A stretch of DNA of 64,000 nucleotides from Paratrimastix pyriformis (lineage: Eukaryota; Preaxostyla; Paratrimastigidae), in NCBI GenBank assembly GCA_027972325.1, contig JAPMOS010000025.1, positions 186,001-250,000 on the forward strand, in the 5' to 3' direction. This document shows positions 33,754 through 45,083 of the stretch, one piece after another. The notes below the pieces were generated by a model, which was given only the letters and a program-made list of their open reading frames with translations, did not search any database and was not told the DNA's origin. Within the stretch, counting starts at the first letter, position 1, and each line of letters starts with the position of its first letter. Position numbers and translations under genes: made by a program.

Positions 33754-36700
33754 GTCATGGAGGCTGCGGCCATGGAGCGCGAGGGCGCCGCCAAGGGGGA
33801 GAGCGAAGGGGACGAGGTGCTCTTCCGGGCCATGCTGCACCTCATCGAGACGGTCCGCCCGCCCGGCCCCTCCACACGCACCCATCCCACATCCCACATC
33901 ATCACACATCACACATCACACATCACACATTACACATCCCATCCCCACATCCCGACGCAGGAATACAGCCACGCACAGCCACGGTCCATTCGCGCCGTCG
34001 TGACCCACTTACCATCATCCACCCCGCCATCCCCCCGCCACCCCCCACCCGCGGCCCGTGCAGGTTGTGCGGTACGGGTCCGAGCCGACCCGTGTGCAGC
34101 TCTTCGACCGGCTGGTGCGGCAGCCCTCGCCCGGCCCCAGCCAGGAGACCATGGGGCCGCTGCTCCGCCTGCTGCTGGTGGCCCTCAGCCCGGCCCTCAA
34201 GGGGGCCCTCATGGGCGTCCTGGGGGCGTTCGCGGCCAGCCCGGCCCTCGCGGAGAAGGTCCCCCGCCCGGCCATCTCCACGCGCCCACCCGCCCTTCGA
34301 CTCCTCGGGCTGGGGCTGGGGCTGGCCTCCTTCAGTCGCCTCCACCTGATGCCACGGGGCCGCTGTCTGGATGGGGCGCGACGGGGCGGGGCGGGGCGCA
34401 GGTGTGGGCGGAGCTTGAGCAGTCGCAGTACCTGCCCACCGGGGGCCCCCTGAGCATGGGCAGCCCATACCAAGGTCCGCCCGACCCCGCCCATCCCCAC
34501 CCCATCCCCGCTCGCGGTGCCCGCTCACGGTGCCCGCCCCGCTATGTTGCTCCCCCCCCCGGCCCTGACAGGGACCATCACGCACGACCTCGACCAGGCC
34601 GAGACCCGCCAGGAGAGCTACCCGTGCACCATCGCCTTCGTGGACATGCTCCGCCAGGTCCGCACGCCCCGCCCGCCCCGCCCCGCCCGCCCGCCCCGCC
34701 CCGCCCCGCCCCGCCCCGCCCCGCCCCGCCCCGCCCCGCCCCGCCCCGCCCCGCCCCGCCCCGCCCCGCCCGCCCCGCCCCCCAGGAGCAGGGGTGGAAC
34801 CAGCATCTCACTGCCATTATCACCCCCCTCCCCCTGCCCGGCCGCTGCAGTTGCTGGGAGCGAGCTTCCCCTCGCTGCTGGGGCTGCCCTACCGCGAGCC
34901 GGGCCCCCACCCGTACGTCTCCTTCATCCGGGACCACGTCTACCTGGAGGTCTGCCCCTCCCCCCCCTCCCTCCCCTCCCCGGCCTGAGGGAGGCTCATG
35001 GTGGTGCGGGGTGGGCGGGTGACGGGCTGGACAGTTCGATGTACTCCACTTCCGCTACCCGGGCGAGCAGTGCGCCCTCCTCGGCGCCGTCCTGCGCCTC
35101 TTCGTCGAGGTCCGTGCAAGAAATATTTTTTGCGTGTCGTCCCATAATTTCCCCGCGTGTTGGCGGGGATGAAGAGGGCGCTGGTTTTATGTGGTTTCTC
35201 ATTCGATTCACAGATCGAAAAAATCACTCGCCTTTTACTAGTGATTTCCGTGTGAATCGAACCAAGTGTACAAATTGCATTTGGTTCGGATTTTTGGAAT
35301 GGGGTAACCGCAAGGTGGCCCTCTTGGCATTCGATGTTCCTCATAAACTCCCCTCGGCTGTGTTAGCTGCGCGAGTTCGCGCTCGTATTACAACATGGCT
35401 CGCATGTCCTCAATCGGCCGCCGCGGCAGCACGCGGGGTCGAGAGGGCGCCCGGACGGGGGCCCTTAATTTTTTGTGTACATCAAAAATCAATCCTAAAA
35501 CAAGATCATCGATTTTGACCATTCCGTTCGACCACCCCGGCGGCACCACCACCACCACCACCACCACCACCACCACCACCACCACCACCACCACCACCAC
35601 CACCACCACCACCACCACCACCACCACCACCACCACCACCACCACCACCACCACCACCACCACCACCACCACCACCACCACCACCACCACCACCACCACC
35701 ACCACCACCACCACCACCACCACCACCACCACCACCACCACCACCACCACCACCACCACCACCACCACCACCACCACCACCACCATCTGGGTGGTGGTGG
35801 CGGCGGCACCGGTCTCCAGCCGCGCTCATGGAATCGGGGGCGGACGTCCGAGCAGTGCGATGATACTCTCCGGCACTCCAGGTGGCATCCGGGTGTGCTG
35901 GTGCGGGAAGAAAAGGCGTTGCACACAGCCTCCGCACGTTGGCTTTCCAGAACGGGAAAGCCTCTGAAGAGACAAGGAACAGACGCGACGAATGGTGGGT
36001 GGCACAACAGCAGAAGAAGCATCCTCATCATGCAGACGACCTCTCCGTGTTTGCCAAGATGTCCGGGAGCTCTTCTCCGTGTTTGCCAAGATGTCCGGGC
36101 GGGGCCCGCTCGCATGTAAGGGCATGCGCGCCGCATCATCGCAACACCTCCGGCATCCCCGCCCCCGCATCCCCACCCCGGCATCCAACCCATCATCCCC
36201 ACCCCCACCCCGCCATCCCCGCCCCGTGCAGATCATCGACCGGTTCCGGGAGTCGCCCGCCGCCATCCAGGGGACCATCGCCGCCTACCAACAGCACCAG
36301 CTGCTGCTCCACCCGCCCCCCACACCCGCCGGCGGCGCCCCCGCCATGACCCCGGCCGCCCCGGGGACCCCCCTGCGGGCCCTGGGCCCCATCACGGACC
36401 GCCTGGCGGGCGCCACGGGGGCCGCCAGCAGCCCCTACACGCTGCCCCTCTCGCTCCTCACCCCCGGCGCGGCCACCGCCACCCCCGCGCCCCCTGGTCC
36501 GCCTCGCCCGCCCGCCCTTTCTGGCTGTCCCCGGTCCCCGCTGGGTGAGGGCGATCGCCAGGACATTTTCTGGGGATGTATATCCGACCCTGGCCCTTCC
36601 TTCCTGTTTGGCAGCAGGGACCCCCGGCGTCAGTGCTGCGGCTGGGGGCCCGGCCGCTGGTGGGGCCCGGACCGACCTGGCCGTCTCGGAGCCGCTGGGC

Positions 36701-39700
36701 TTCCGGCTGATGCGGGACTTCGCCACCAACCCGCGGATGATGGAGAAGCTGCTGCTGGTCCTGCGGATGGGCGCCATCCTCCTCGAGGACCCCGCCAAGG
36801 TGCCCCACCTGGCCGGCTGCGACATGGTGCTCTTCCTGGCCCTCAGGGTCCGCCCCCCGCGCCCATCACGCCGCCACCACCACCACCAGTCCATCACGCC
36901 GCCGCCATCACCATGAGCCCGCCATCACCGCCACCGCCCTTCCATCGCTCACACACCCGGGTTGTGGGGCGGGCCTGTGGGGTGTCCGGGGGCTGGGGCT
37001 GGGCAGCTGCTGGAGTCGCTGCTGGGTGCCGAGCAGGCCTTCTCGGCCATCCTGCGGGTGCACCCGTCGCCCCACGTGGTGACGATGCCCTCGGCCCGGC
37101 TGGCCAAGGAGCACGCGCACATCGTCAACCTGGCCCGGCTGGTCGACTACCCCCACCCGGCCCTGCCCCTCTACGCCGTCCGGGTGCTGGCCCTCCTGGG
37201 CACAAAGGTCGGTCCCCCCCCCCCCCCCCCCCCCCCCGCACACCCAGTCCCCCGTCGCCTCACCTTCTCATCTCATCATCTGCGACCGCCTTCTCATCAT
37301 CATTCATCTGCGACTGTCTGTCTCTGTCTGCTGCGGTGTGCCGCCGGACGGGCAGGTGCCGGCGCTGGTCTCCATCCTGACGCCCCATCGGGCCGCCCTC
37401 ACGGAGGCCTTCGCGCACGCCCTCACCCAGCCCCCCGTGGCCCTCGATTGTCTGGCTCCCCCGCCCCGGCACGGCACACACGGCACACACGGCACACACG
37501 GCACACACGGCACACACGGCACACACGGCACACACGGCACACACGGCACACACGGCACAGCCACTCGCTCCTCCTCACGGGATCGCCAACCCCGCTGCTC
37601 CCCGGGGCCCCACAGACGAGCAGAGTCCCTTCCCGGGCGCCCTGCCTGCCGCCCCCGAGGAGCGCTCCCTCTGCGCGACGGTCCTGCGGCTACTGCTGAG
37701 CAACCTGACCGACCCCGCGGCCGCGCCGGCCCCCAACCTGGCCCACTTCCTGCTCGGCTTCGACCGGCCCCGCGCCCCCAGCGCCACCCTCAGCCTCCCC
37801 GCATGTCCGTCCCTCCTGCCCCTCCTGCCCCTCCTGCCCCTCCTGCCCCTCCTGCCCCTCCTGCCCCTCCTGCCCCTCCTTCCCAGCGAGGTCAGCTTAC
37901 GTCTGGTGGGGGTGGTTTCCTGTTGGGCTGCAGCGCCCTGCCTGGAGGGCCTTGTCTCGCTGCTCGCCCAGGAGGCCCCGGGCCCCGATGCGCCCCTTGC
38001 CCAGCAGGAGGTCCACGGGCTCTGCGCCGAGCTGGGGCACACCATCCTCTGGCGCCTCTGCGCCGACCAGCCCACGGCCCGGCCCGTCCTGGACTTCCTC
38101 CGCGAGCGGGGCGGCCCCCAGGAAAACGGTCCCCTGGCGCGCAGCCATCCCCCCGCCATCCCCCACATGCCGTGCGGCGCCGTATCCCCCCCCCCCCCCC
38201 CCCCCCCCCCCGCCGACGACGAGCTGTCCCTCAGCTCGGGTTTGTTTGGGGCCCGTGGGGCGTTTTGGGGCTGCAGACTACTTTGTGGCCCACCTGGCAT
38301 CGCTGACCGCCCCGGGGCCCGTGCCGCCCAGCCCGCCATGCGCGTCGCGGCCCTCAACACCGCGCCTCCTTCCTCAAGGCCCGCCACCCCCCCCCCCCCC
38401 CCCCCCCCCCCATCAGCCCGGCCCACCCCACCACCCCATTCTCTTCGCTCGCTCACCGCCCCATCCGGCCCGTCGGCCCCGCCCCGCCTCATCCCCCCCG
38501 GGACAGACCTTCTCGCTGGCCCTGTGGCTGAGCGAGGCGGCCACCATCAAGCAGCGCTCCATGCTCGAGCGCCTCCTTCGCGAGCTCTTCCGCGAGCCCG
38601 GTCCGCATCCGCCCCCCCCGCCACCCCTTTGGACTGCCCCCCGGCTGGTTGGCGGTCCCTCGGGCTCAGGTCTTGTGGGGGTGTTCGCTGGGCGATAGCC
38701 GAAGGGTCCGACTCGCTGGTGGGCCGTCCCGCCCCGGCCGATGGGGGCGCCCCGGGGGCGGGCGAGCAGCGGGCCCTCGAGCAGGCCCCCATCCCTGTGC
38801 TGGACATGCTGCTGGCCATCGACCAGGCCCCCCCGCCCGCCGAGGGTCCGCCCGCCCGCTTCGTCCCACCCCTCCCACCCTCTCGCCCCCCGGAGGGAGG
38901 TCCCGAGGGGAAGGGCGGCGGCCACATCATCACGGCATGTTCTGCGGCTGCTGTCTGGCCGGCGACAGGGGAGGACGGGGCCGGGCTGGCCGAGGGCGGC
39001 GAGGGCTCCGCGGAGGGGGCCACCGAGGGCGCGGGGCTGCTGACGGCCCAGCTTGGGGCCCTGGACGGGTGGCGCCAGCTGGTCGAGGTGGGCCTGATGC
39101 GGGCCCCCATGGCCCTGGCCCCCGACGCCCTGGTGGCGGTCCTCTTCAAGCTCCTCGTGCCCCTCCTGCACAAGTCCGCAGCCCCCCCGGGGTGGTGACG
39201 ACTCACCCGGCTGTCCCTCCTCCCCATCTCCGCGCGCATGTGTGGGGGTGGTGCTTTGCCTTGGGCAGGATCGGCTCCTCGCTGACGGCCGTCCCTGTGG
39301 CGACCATCCTCAGCCACACGGCCCTCTTCATCCTGACCCGGCTCCGGGAGAGCCCCGCCCGGGGCCTCGAGGAGATGCCGCCCCCGCCGGCCCCCTCGGC
39401 CCTGTACGCGTCCCCCTTCCCCTCGGCCCCCTTCGAGAGCGCCGCCCCCGCACGCCCCCAGCAGGCCGCCCTGCAGGCCGTCCGTCCCCCCCGGCCTCCA
39501 TGCCCACCCGGCCTCCCCTCCCCGGCCTCCATGCCCACCCGCCCAGCCAGCCCGGCCCTCTCACGTTTTCTTCATGCCAATGCGCTCTGGGGGATGGGGG
39601 CTGTCGTTCTCTCCCCCCGGACAGCCGCCCTTCGCGATGGTTCCCATCGGGCTGTGCCACTCGGTCCTGCGGGGCCTGGTGGCGGGCCTGCTGCGGCGCC

Positions 39701-40043
39701 AGTCGTCTGAGGTGCTCCGGGGGACCCTCTCGGCCGGGCTGCTCTCCTACCTGCACCACACACACCGCGACATGGCCGCCCGCTGCCCCGCCGAGGGCTC
39801 CGAGGTCCACCACACCACACCGCACCACCACGCCACATCATCACGCGACACCACACCGTGCACCGCTGCCATCACCTGGACACGGGCACCAACTCGCGCG
39901 CGTGGCCTCCACGCCGCCTCATTCCCTCCCCAGTCACCATCGCCCCATCATCGCCCCATCATCGTCTCGCATGAGCGCAGCAGCAGCCTCGCATGATCAC
40001 CACACAGTCATCCCCACATCCTCGCCGCCCAGCCATGTTGACG

Positions 40044-40074
<31 letters not shown>

Positions 40075-43000
40075 CCCCCCAGGATGCCGAGCGGCTTGCC
40101 CGGGTGCAGCAGGGCAACGTGTCCATCCTGCGGCAGACCGAGGGCCGCCTGGTGGACGTCGTCCTGGCCGAGCTGGGCGCCCCCGACGTCTGGCAGGCCG
40201 TGGTCCGTCCCCCGCCCCGCCCCGCCCCGCCCCTCGGGAATGCGCAACCTGGTCGGTCGGTGGTCGGCCGCGAGAGAAGGTCGCCACGTTCCGTCCGATC
40301 TGCGGGCGAAAGGGCGGCTGAGGCTCTCCGATGGCCATCCCCTTGCCGCCTCGCCTGGGAAGTGCCATCGACCCGCCCCGCCCCGCCCATGTTGAGGCCT
40401 CCCTTGCTTGTGTTGGGCTGGGCAGGCCTTCAGCACGCTGGAGGCGCTGGTGCGGATCGACGGGGCCCACTGGCGGGCCCTGCTGGCCATGCACGGGCTG
40501 CCCCAACAGCTGCTGGGGGTCCTCTCGCGCCTCGACAGGGACCTCCTGCGGGCCGTCCTCAACCCCGGTCCGCACGGCCCGCCCGCCGCCCGCCCCCACT
40601 CGAACACCCCCCCCCCCCCCCCCCCCCATCGCATGCCGGCTGAGGTGTCTGTGGGTATGCTCGCCTCACCCGCCTCCCCCCGTGGGCTCCCCGGGGCCGG
40701 CTGCCGCCGCCGCCGCTGCAGATTCGCTGAAGGCGCTCTTCGTCTACGAGTCGCTGATGGGCCTCCTGTTGCGCCAGGCCCAGGGCCCCCAGGGCGCGGC
40801 CGCCCTCGTCGAGCACGCCCTGGTCCGCCCGCCCTCCGCTCCGCCCCGGCACCTCCTCCCCCCTCCCCCCCCCACCCCACCCCACCCCCGCCTTCTGCCC
40901 GCCCTTCGGTCGAGGACTCGGGAGCGCCGCTCATGGTCTTTTGGCATGCGGCTCTGCTGCTCGGCGGGGTGTGTGGTGGCATGGCATGCCGCTGCGGCCC
41001 CAGCTGCCCCAGCTGGCCTCGCTGCAGTTCCTCGACCAGCGGCCCCACGCCCCGAGGGCGCCCCATGGAGAGCGCAGGTCCGCCCTGCCCACCTGCCCAC
41101 CTGCCCACCTGCCCGCCTGCCCACCTGCCCACCTGCCCACCTGCCCATCCCCAAATAAGCCAGCCCCAGCCCCAGCCCCAACACCCGCCCTGCCCCGCCT
41201 GATGGGCGCACTGTCTGGGGGGTCGTCCCAGGAGCCCTGGATCCCGCCAGCCACGGAGCGCTACCGGCAGCTGCTGCTGCCCCTGCTGCGCCTGGTGGTG
41301 GCCGTCCTGAGCACCCACCGCCAGAACGAGGCCGTCGTCCGCCAGGTCGGCGCCATCTCCACCCCCAACTCCCCAACTCCCCAACCCCCCAACTCCCCGA
41401 TGGTGTGACTCCCCCGTCGCGCCATCTGCCCGTCCCCGCACTCCCGCACCTCCCCTCCCTCCCCCTTCCCCCCCCCCCCCCCCCCGCCCTGCCCTGCCCT
41501 GCTCGATCATCGCCACATCGGGGCCTCACCCTCCTCCTCCTGCCCGCTGGTGATGCTGGCGTCTGTGGCGACTCGCCCCCCGCCAGGCGCTGGACTTCCT
41601 GGCGGCCCACTACCACCCCCTGGTGGCGACCCTCAAGCAGGCCACCCCCGCCATCAGCCTGGGGCTCGCCTCCGAGATGGCCCTCGTCTGCTGCCCACCC
41701 CCTCCACTCCCATCCCATCCCATCCCTCCTTCCCATCCCATCCCCTCCTTCCCATCCCATCCCCTCCGGGGGGATGAGACCTCTTCCTCTGCATGGGGGG
41801 GCGGGGGGGATGGATACTTCCCCCGCGGGAGTGATGCATGGGGGTGGGGGGACGGACTTCGGTGATGGAGACTCTGCGACATGGGCGACAGGGGGGGGCG
41901 GGGTGACGGAGGCCTCTTCCACTGCACGGATTCTGACGGGCCCTCCGCCTTCCCTCCCGTGGGGCGGGTTGGCCCTGCAGGTGACGGGCCTCGTGGCCCA
42001 GCTGGGCCCCCACCCGGGGCTGCTCTACCAGAAGCTGCACCAGCGGGCCCCCAAGCTGCACTACCGCATGCTGGACGTCCTGGCCAGGCTGGTGCAGTGG
42101 CCCGCCAGGGCGGTGCTCCTCCAGACCGCCGATGGGCCCCTGGGGGCGGCCGCGGGCCCCATGTCGGGCCGGCCGCTGGTCGTGGAGGGGGCCGCCGACG
42201 GGGGGCCCTTCACGCTGCCCCCGGGGAGCGTCCTGGCCCCGGGCGGCGAGGGCGACGAGGCGCAGCAGCCCGCCGTGCCGGGCGCCCGCCAGGCCGATGA
42301 GGCCACCGGTCCGCGGGGCACCCGCTGCTGCCGTCCATCCCGCGGAGGAGCAGAGACGGGCCGGGGCGGGGCGGAGGGGAGCCGGGGAGGAGAGCCTGCC
42401 TCGTCCCCCTGGTCGGGCCTGGTTGAGTCAATCCTAAAACATTTTCATCCATCTCGGGGGGCGGCTGGCTGCTGCTGCTGCTGTGCAGAGCTGACCCGGG
42501 CCGTCCGGAGCTGCACCCGGAACGCGCTGCGATACGCGCGGCTGATGATGGACACCTCGGCCGAGGGCAAGGTGGCCCTCTTCACGGCCGACCTCTCCCT
42601 GGGCGACTCCAAGGGTCGGCCGTGCCCCCTGCTCTTGTTCCCCCTCAGCACTGATGGGCGGGCCGCGCGGGGATGGGGGATGGGGGATGGGGGATGGGGA
42701 TGGGGATGGGGATGGGGATGGCCATCCGGGGGGTCCGATTGCTGACAGTGCATTCCGTCTCCCCCGGGGGGTACGTGCGGCGGACAGTGGGCCGGGAGGG
42801 GCGCGTACCGACGCTGGGCTGCCTGCTGTGGCACCTCAACGCCGCCGCGCTGTGCCTCTTCGAAGGTCGCTCCTCCGCCCCTGCCCAGCGCCTCCTCGTC
42901 GGCTGAGCCTCCCCCCCGTTGGGTCGGCATCCCCCGGCTCATCCATCCATACATCTTTTCCCCGCAGCCATGCCGGCCCGAGGACCCCTCGGGAGCGGCC

Positions 43001-43710
43001 CCTTCCCGACCCCCCTGGCCGCGGGCCCGGTCCGCTTGCCTCCTCCTCCTCATCCTCCTCCTCCTCCTCCCCCCCCCCCCCCCCCCCCCCCGGATGGGGG
43101 GCGTTGCGGAAGATTCTCTGACGGGACGCGGCGTGTCTGCTTGCCTTGGTTGGGGGTGGGGGAACACAGCCTGCGCACCTGGTGGCCTCGACGCCCCTCG
43201 ACCAGGCCATCCTCATGGGTCCGCCCGGGCTCCCCCCCTCCTCCTCCCCCCCCGCTCACCACTCCCACCGCTCCCACCGCTCCCAATGCCCCCCGCCGCA
43301 CTCGCCCATCGTCGTGCCGCCGTCGCGGTCATGCGCGCAGACATTGTGGAGCACTGCCTGGTGCTGCTGCACAACCACCTGCCCATCTACATCGCACACG
43401 CACCCGCGGCCTCGGGCCTGGTGATGCCTGGTGGGCCTTCCCCCGCGGCGAGCACCCCTTTGAGCGGGACCCCCTCTGCGGGGGCCCTATGCGCGGCGCT
43501 GCAGAGGCAGCTCGATCCCCTTTTGGACCGACTTCCCCAGCTCAGCCAGGTCCGCCGCTGGCTCATGGCCTCAAAGGGCGGGGGGATGTCCTCTGCCCTT
43601 TACTCACGACTTCGCTGTTGTTTGCGGGGCAGGCCGACTTCCTGGGGTGCCTGTGCCGCAAGATACGCGACCTGCTGGCGACCCACTCCACCCCTTCGGG
43701 CCCTGTTTGA
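30604..43710 (+). CDS. NUP205: Nup205/Nup192-like inner-ring nucleoporin; host of U5
   Basis: First supported exon 30604-30690, next from 30759; the stop is TGA at 43708-43710. Nup205/Nup192 is a large alpha-solenoid that joins Nup93 in the inner ring of the nuclear pore. Order and spacing match Nup205: an N-terminal TDRKLAADQLFFIC region, VLQFSWLIQAAIL, PFMEFTLLLTELYRNRP, YLDLLAALASG, PYVSFIRDHVYLE, NLAHFLLGFDRP, GWRQLVEVGL, FVYESLMGLLLRQAQGP, ERYRQLLLPLLRLVVAVL and a C-terminal RKIRDLLA. Gly/Met-rich repeats near 31880-32040 and 33655-33770 are unusual insertions. Introns are numerous, mostly GTCCG-type, several with long C or G homopolymers. The intron 35110-36231 holds U5 snRNA. The initiator codon is not located. 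Confidence 0.9.
34668..34785. repeat. CCCCG-rich 5-bp microsatellite in a Nup205 intron
   Basis: Repeated CCCGC units begin just after a GTCCGC donor. The intron ends at CGCTGCAG near 34849, before LLGASFPSLLGLPY. Confidence 0.85.
35139..35150 (+). promoter_or_regulatory. PSE-like element of U5
   Basis: GTCCCATAATTT, identical to the element upstream of U6, about 50 bp before the U5 body and 29 bp after the host donor. Confidence 0.65.
35186..35322 (+). ncRNA. U5: U5 spliceosomal snRNA
   Basis: The body reads GTGGTTTCTC, a stem strand GATTCACA that pairs with TGTGAATC downstream, the CAGATCG internal-loop bases, then an upper stem AAATCAC/GTGATTT closing the U5 hallmark loop 1, CGCCTTTTACTA. 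TTCCGTG follows as in other U5s. The Sm site is GATTTTTGG near 35288-35296, followed by a short hairpin with a GCAA tetraloop (ACC GCAA GGT). U5 holds exon ends at the catalytic centre through loop 1. Both stems are complete and compensated relative to animal U5, supporting a functional gene. The exact 5' and 3' ends are estimates. It lies in the sense strand of a Nup205 intron. Confidence 0.94.
35545..35785. repeat. (ACC)n microsatellite, about 80 units
   Basis: An uninterrupted trinucleotide run of about 241 bp in the intron that hosts U5, starting about 220 bp after it. It creates false poly-Thr, poly-Gly, poly-Trp and poly-Val frames. Confidence 0.95.
37469..37562. repeat. 9-bp tandem repeat GGCACACAC in a Nup205 intron
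   Basis: About ten perfect copies inside an intron running from GTCTGG (near 37450) to CCCACAG (near 37613). Confidence 0.85.
37811..37882. repeat. 9-bp tandem repeat CCTGCCCCT in a Nup205 intron
   Basis: About seven copies, pyrimidine-rich on the coding strand, following the NLAHFLLGFDRP exon. Confidence 0.8.
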
Positions 43711-43911
43711 AGAAGAGTACGGCGGCAGCATCACCCTATCTTAAGATTTTTCAAGTCCGAGAAGAACGTGCGGTTTTCCTGAACGGCCATTTTTTTTTTT
43801 TTTTAACCCGCAGTTAAAATGATGACCCCTTCTCGAAAAAAGAGTCCGCTGCGCCGCATGTTGTTCCAGCGAAGGTAAAGGGAACCAGGAAGAGATTTTT
43901 TCAAACGGAGC
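43711..43911. other. Convergent spacer Nup205/RPL10
   Basis: About 200 bp between two stop codons. It includes a T run near 43789-43804 on the plus strand, suited to transcript ends. Nothing else is seen. Confidence 0.4.

Positions 43912-45083
<1,172 letters not shown>

Larger units (their letters stand above)
35110..36231 (+). other. Nup205 intron containing the U5 snRNA gene
   Basis: The upstream exon ends with LRLFVE, followed by GTCCGTGC. The next exon begins after CCGTGCAG at 36231 with IIDRFRESPAAIQG, in frame. The 1122-bp intron holds U5, its upstream element, an (ACC)n array and a 32-bp tandem duplication (26-bp copies at 36042-36067 and 36074-36099). Confidence 0.8.

Noticed and set aside
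35495-36208. Apparent poly-Trp, poly-Gly, poly-Val and poly-Thr proteins
   Set aside because: All are translations of the (ACC)n microsatellite in the U5-hosting intron.
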